From: Armatimonadetes bacterium DC
Lineage (GTDB): Bacteria; Armatimonadota; Fimbriimonadia; Fimbriimonadales; GBS-DC
NCBI GenBank assembly: GCA_001442985.1
Contig: LDYB01000010.1
Span: 1 to 49,114, forward strand
DNA: 49,114 nt
Direction: 5' to 3'
Position 1 is the stretch's first letter; each line of letters begins with the position of its first letter. Position numbers and translations under genes: made by a program. Under the pieces are notes generated by a model that was not told the DNA's origin, ran no database searches, and saw only the letters and a list, made by a program, of their open reading frames with translations. Below, piece by piece: positions 48,967 to 49,114 of the stretch.

Positions 48967-49063
48967 GACGGATAAAGCCGTTCCTATAAGACGAAGCCGA
49001 CCTGCGTCGGCTGATAAAGCCAGCGGAGGCTGGCTTTGTTTCGTAGGAACGGCTTTAGCCGTC
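48967..49063. repeat. 97 bp cruciform-like repeat with two inner hairpins
   Basis: The outer arms GACGGATAAAGCCGTTCCTA and TAGGAACGGCTTTAGCCGTC (48967-48986 and 49044-49063) are near-perfect inverted repeats. Inside are two tight hairpins, GCCGAC/GTCGGC (48996-49011) and GCCAGC/GCTGGC (49019-49034). As RNA or extruded DNA it would fold as a three-way junction. No open reading frame is inside. It looks like a dispersed, non-autonomous repeat of the REP/MITE type, with a possible degraded relative after prcA. Confidence 0.7.
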
Positions 49064-49114
49064 GCTCTTTCGGGGGCATCGTGGGTTCCAGAAGGTATCT
49101 TTGCAACAGAGCAG

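Noticed and set aside
1-49114. tRNA, rRNA genes or a CRISPR array
   Set aside because: I looked for tRNA T-loop patterns, regularly spaced direct repeats and rRNA-like segments and saw none; the apparent GGTTCGA matches fall inside coding genes.

Overview
This is a 49 kb chromosomal segment of a GC-rich (by eye about 60%) Gram-negative bacterium. It carries a Pup-type proteasome locus whose tag belongs to the UBact family (C-terminus RQRSGE). It also has a PEP-CTERM protein, a secreted protein with a dockerin-like tail, a DUF6785-type membrane protein, a GH99-type hydrolase and a redoxin/cytochrome c/copper monooxygenase-like fusion. Together these fit Armatimonadota, most likely a Fimbriimonadales-type, possibly thermophilic lineage. 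That placement is inference from gene content; no rRNA or tRNA gene was found.

Layout. 1-164: N-terminus of a secreted protein running off the left edge, with a G10 tract in its coding strand. 634-3035 (minus): a DUF1028/TPR protein and a ubiquitin-like/E1/rhodanese fusion. 3110-6366 (plus): dop, UBact/pup, prcB, prcA. No ligase (pafA) or ATPase (mpa/arc) is present. 6507-10272 (minus): GH99-like hydrolase and an NSS sodium symporter with its 37-residue MetS-type partner. 10459-16184: TPR protein, redoxin/copper fusion, small membrane protein, ChaN-like protein and a large membrane protein. 16224-20565: an accessory island with a decayed IS5-type element, three related beta-propeller-like genes (the third broken), a fibronectin III fragment and a second transposase fragment. 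20784-29898: HD phosphohydrolase, erpA-like, alaS, a small exported protein, glnE, DUF4870, an SH3-like basic-tail protein and a PD-(D/E)XK-like protein. 30434-37296: PEP-CTERM protein, DUF2231-like, AidB-like acyl-CoA dehydrogenase, TSUP transporter, pterin dehydratase, glcF-like, yqeG and aroE. 37326-39696: a HelD/UvrD-like helicase split by a frameshift at a T6 run. 39709-48715 (minus): two operons (dockerin protein-hisA-membrane protein-YfhO; ThuA-ltaE) and glnA. The right end holds a 97 bp cruciform-like repeat.

How genes connect. The UBact-proteasome genes form one overlapping operon and mark cytoplasmic proteins for degradation; the divergent neighbour is a second, unrelated ubiquitin-like chemistry. 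glnE and glnA lie in the same window, and GlnA keeps the tyrosine that GlnE adenylylates. yqeG and aroE overlap.

Transcription signals stand out. At least a dozen gene starts are preceded by a GGGTATAAT-like box. In several genes the box ends only 6-7 nt before the start codon with no ribosome binding site, which predicts leaderless mRNAs. Other genes have strong AGGAGG sites, so both initiation modes seem to be used.
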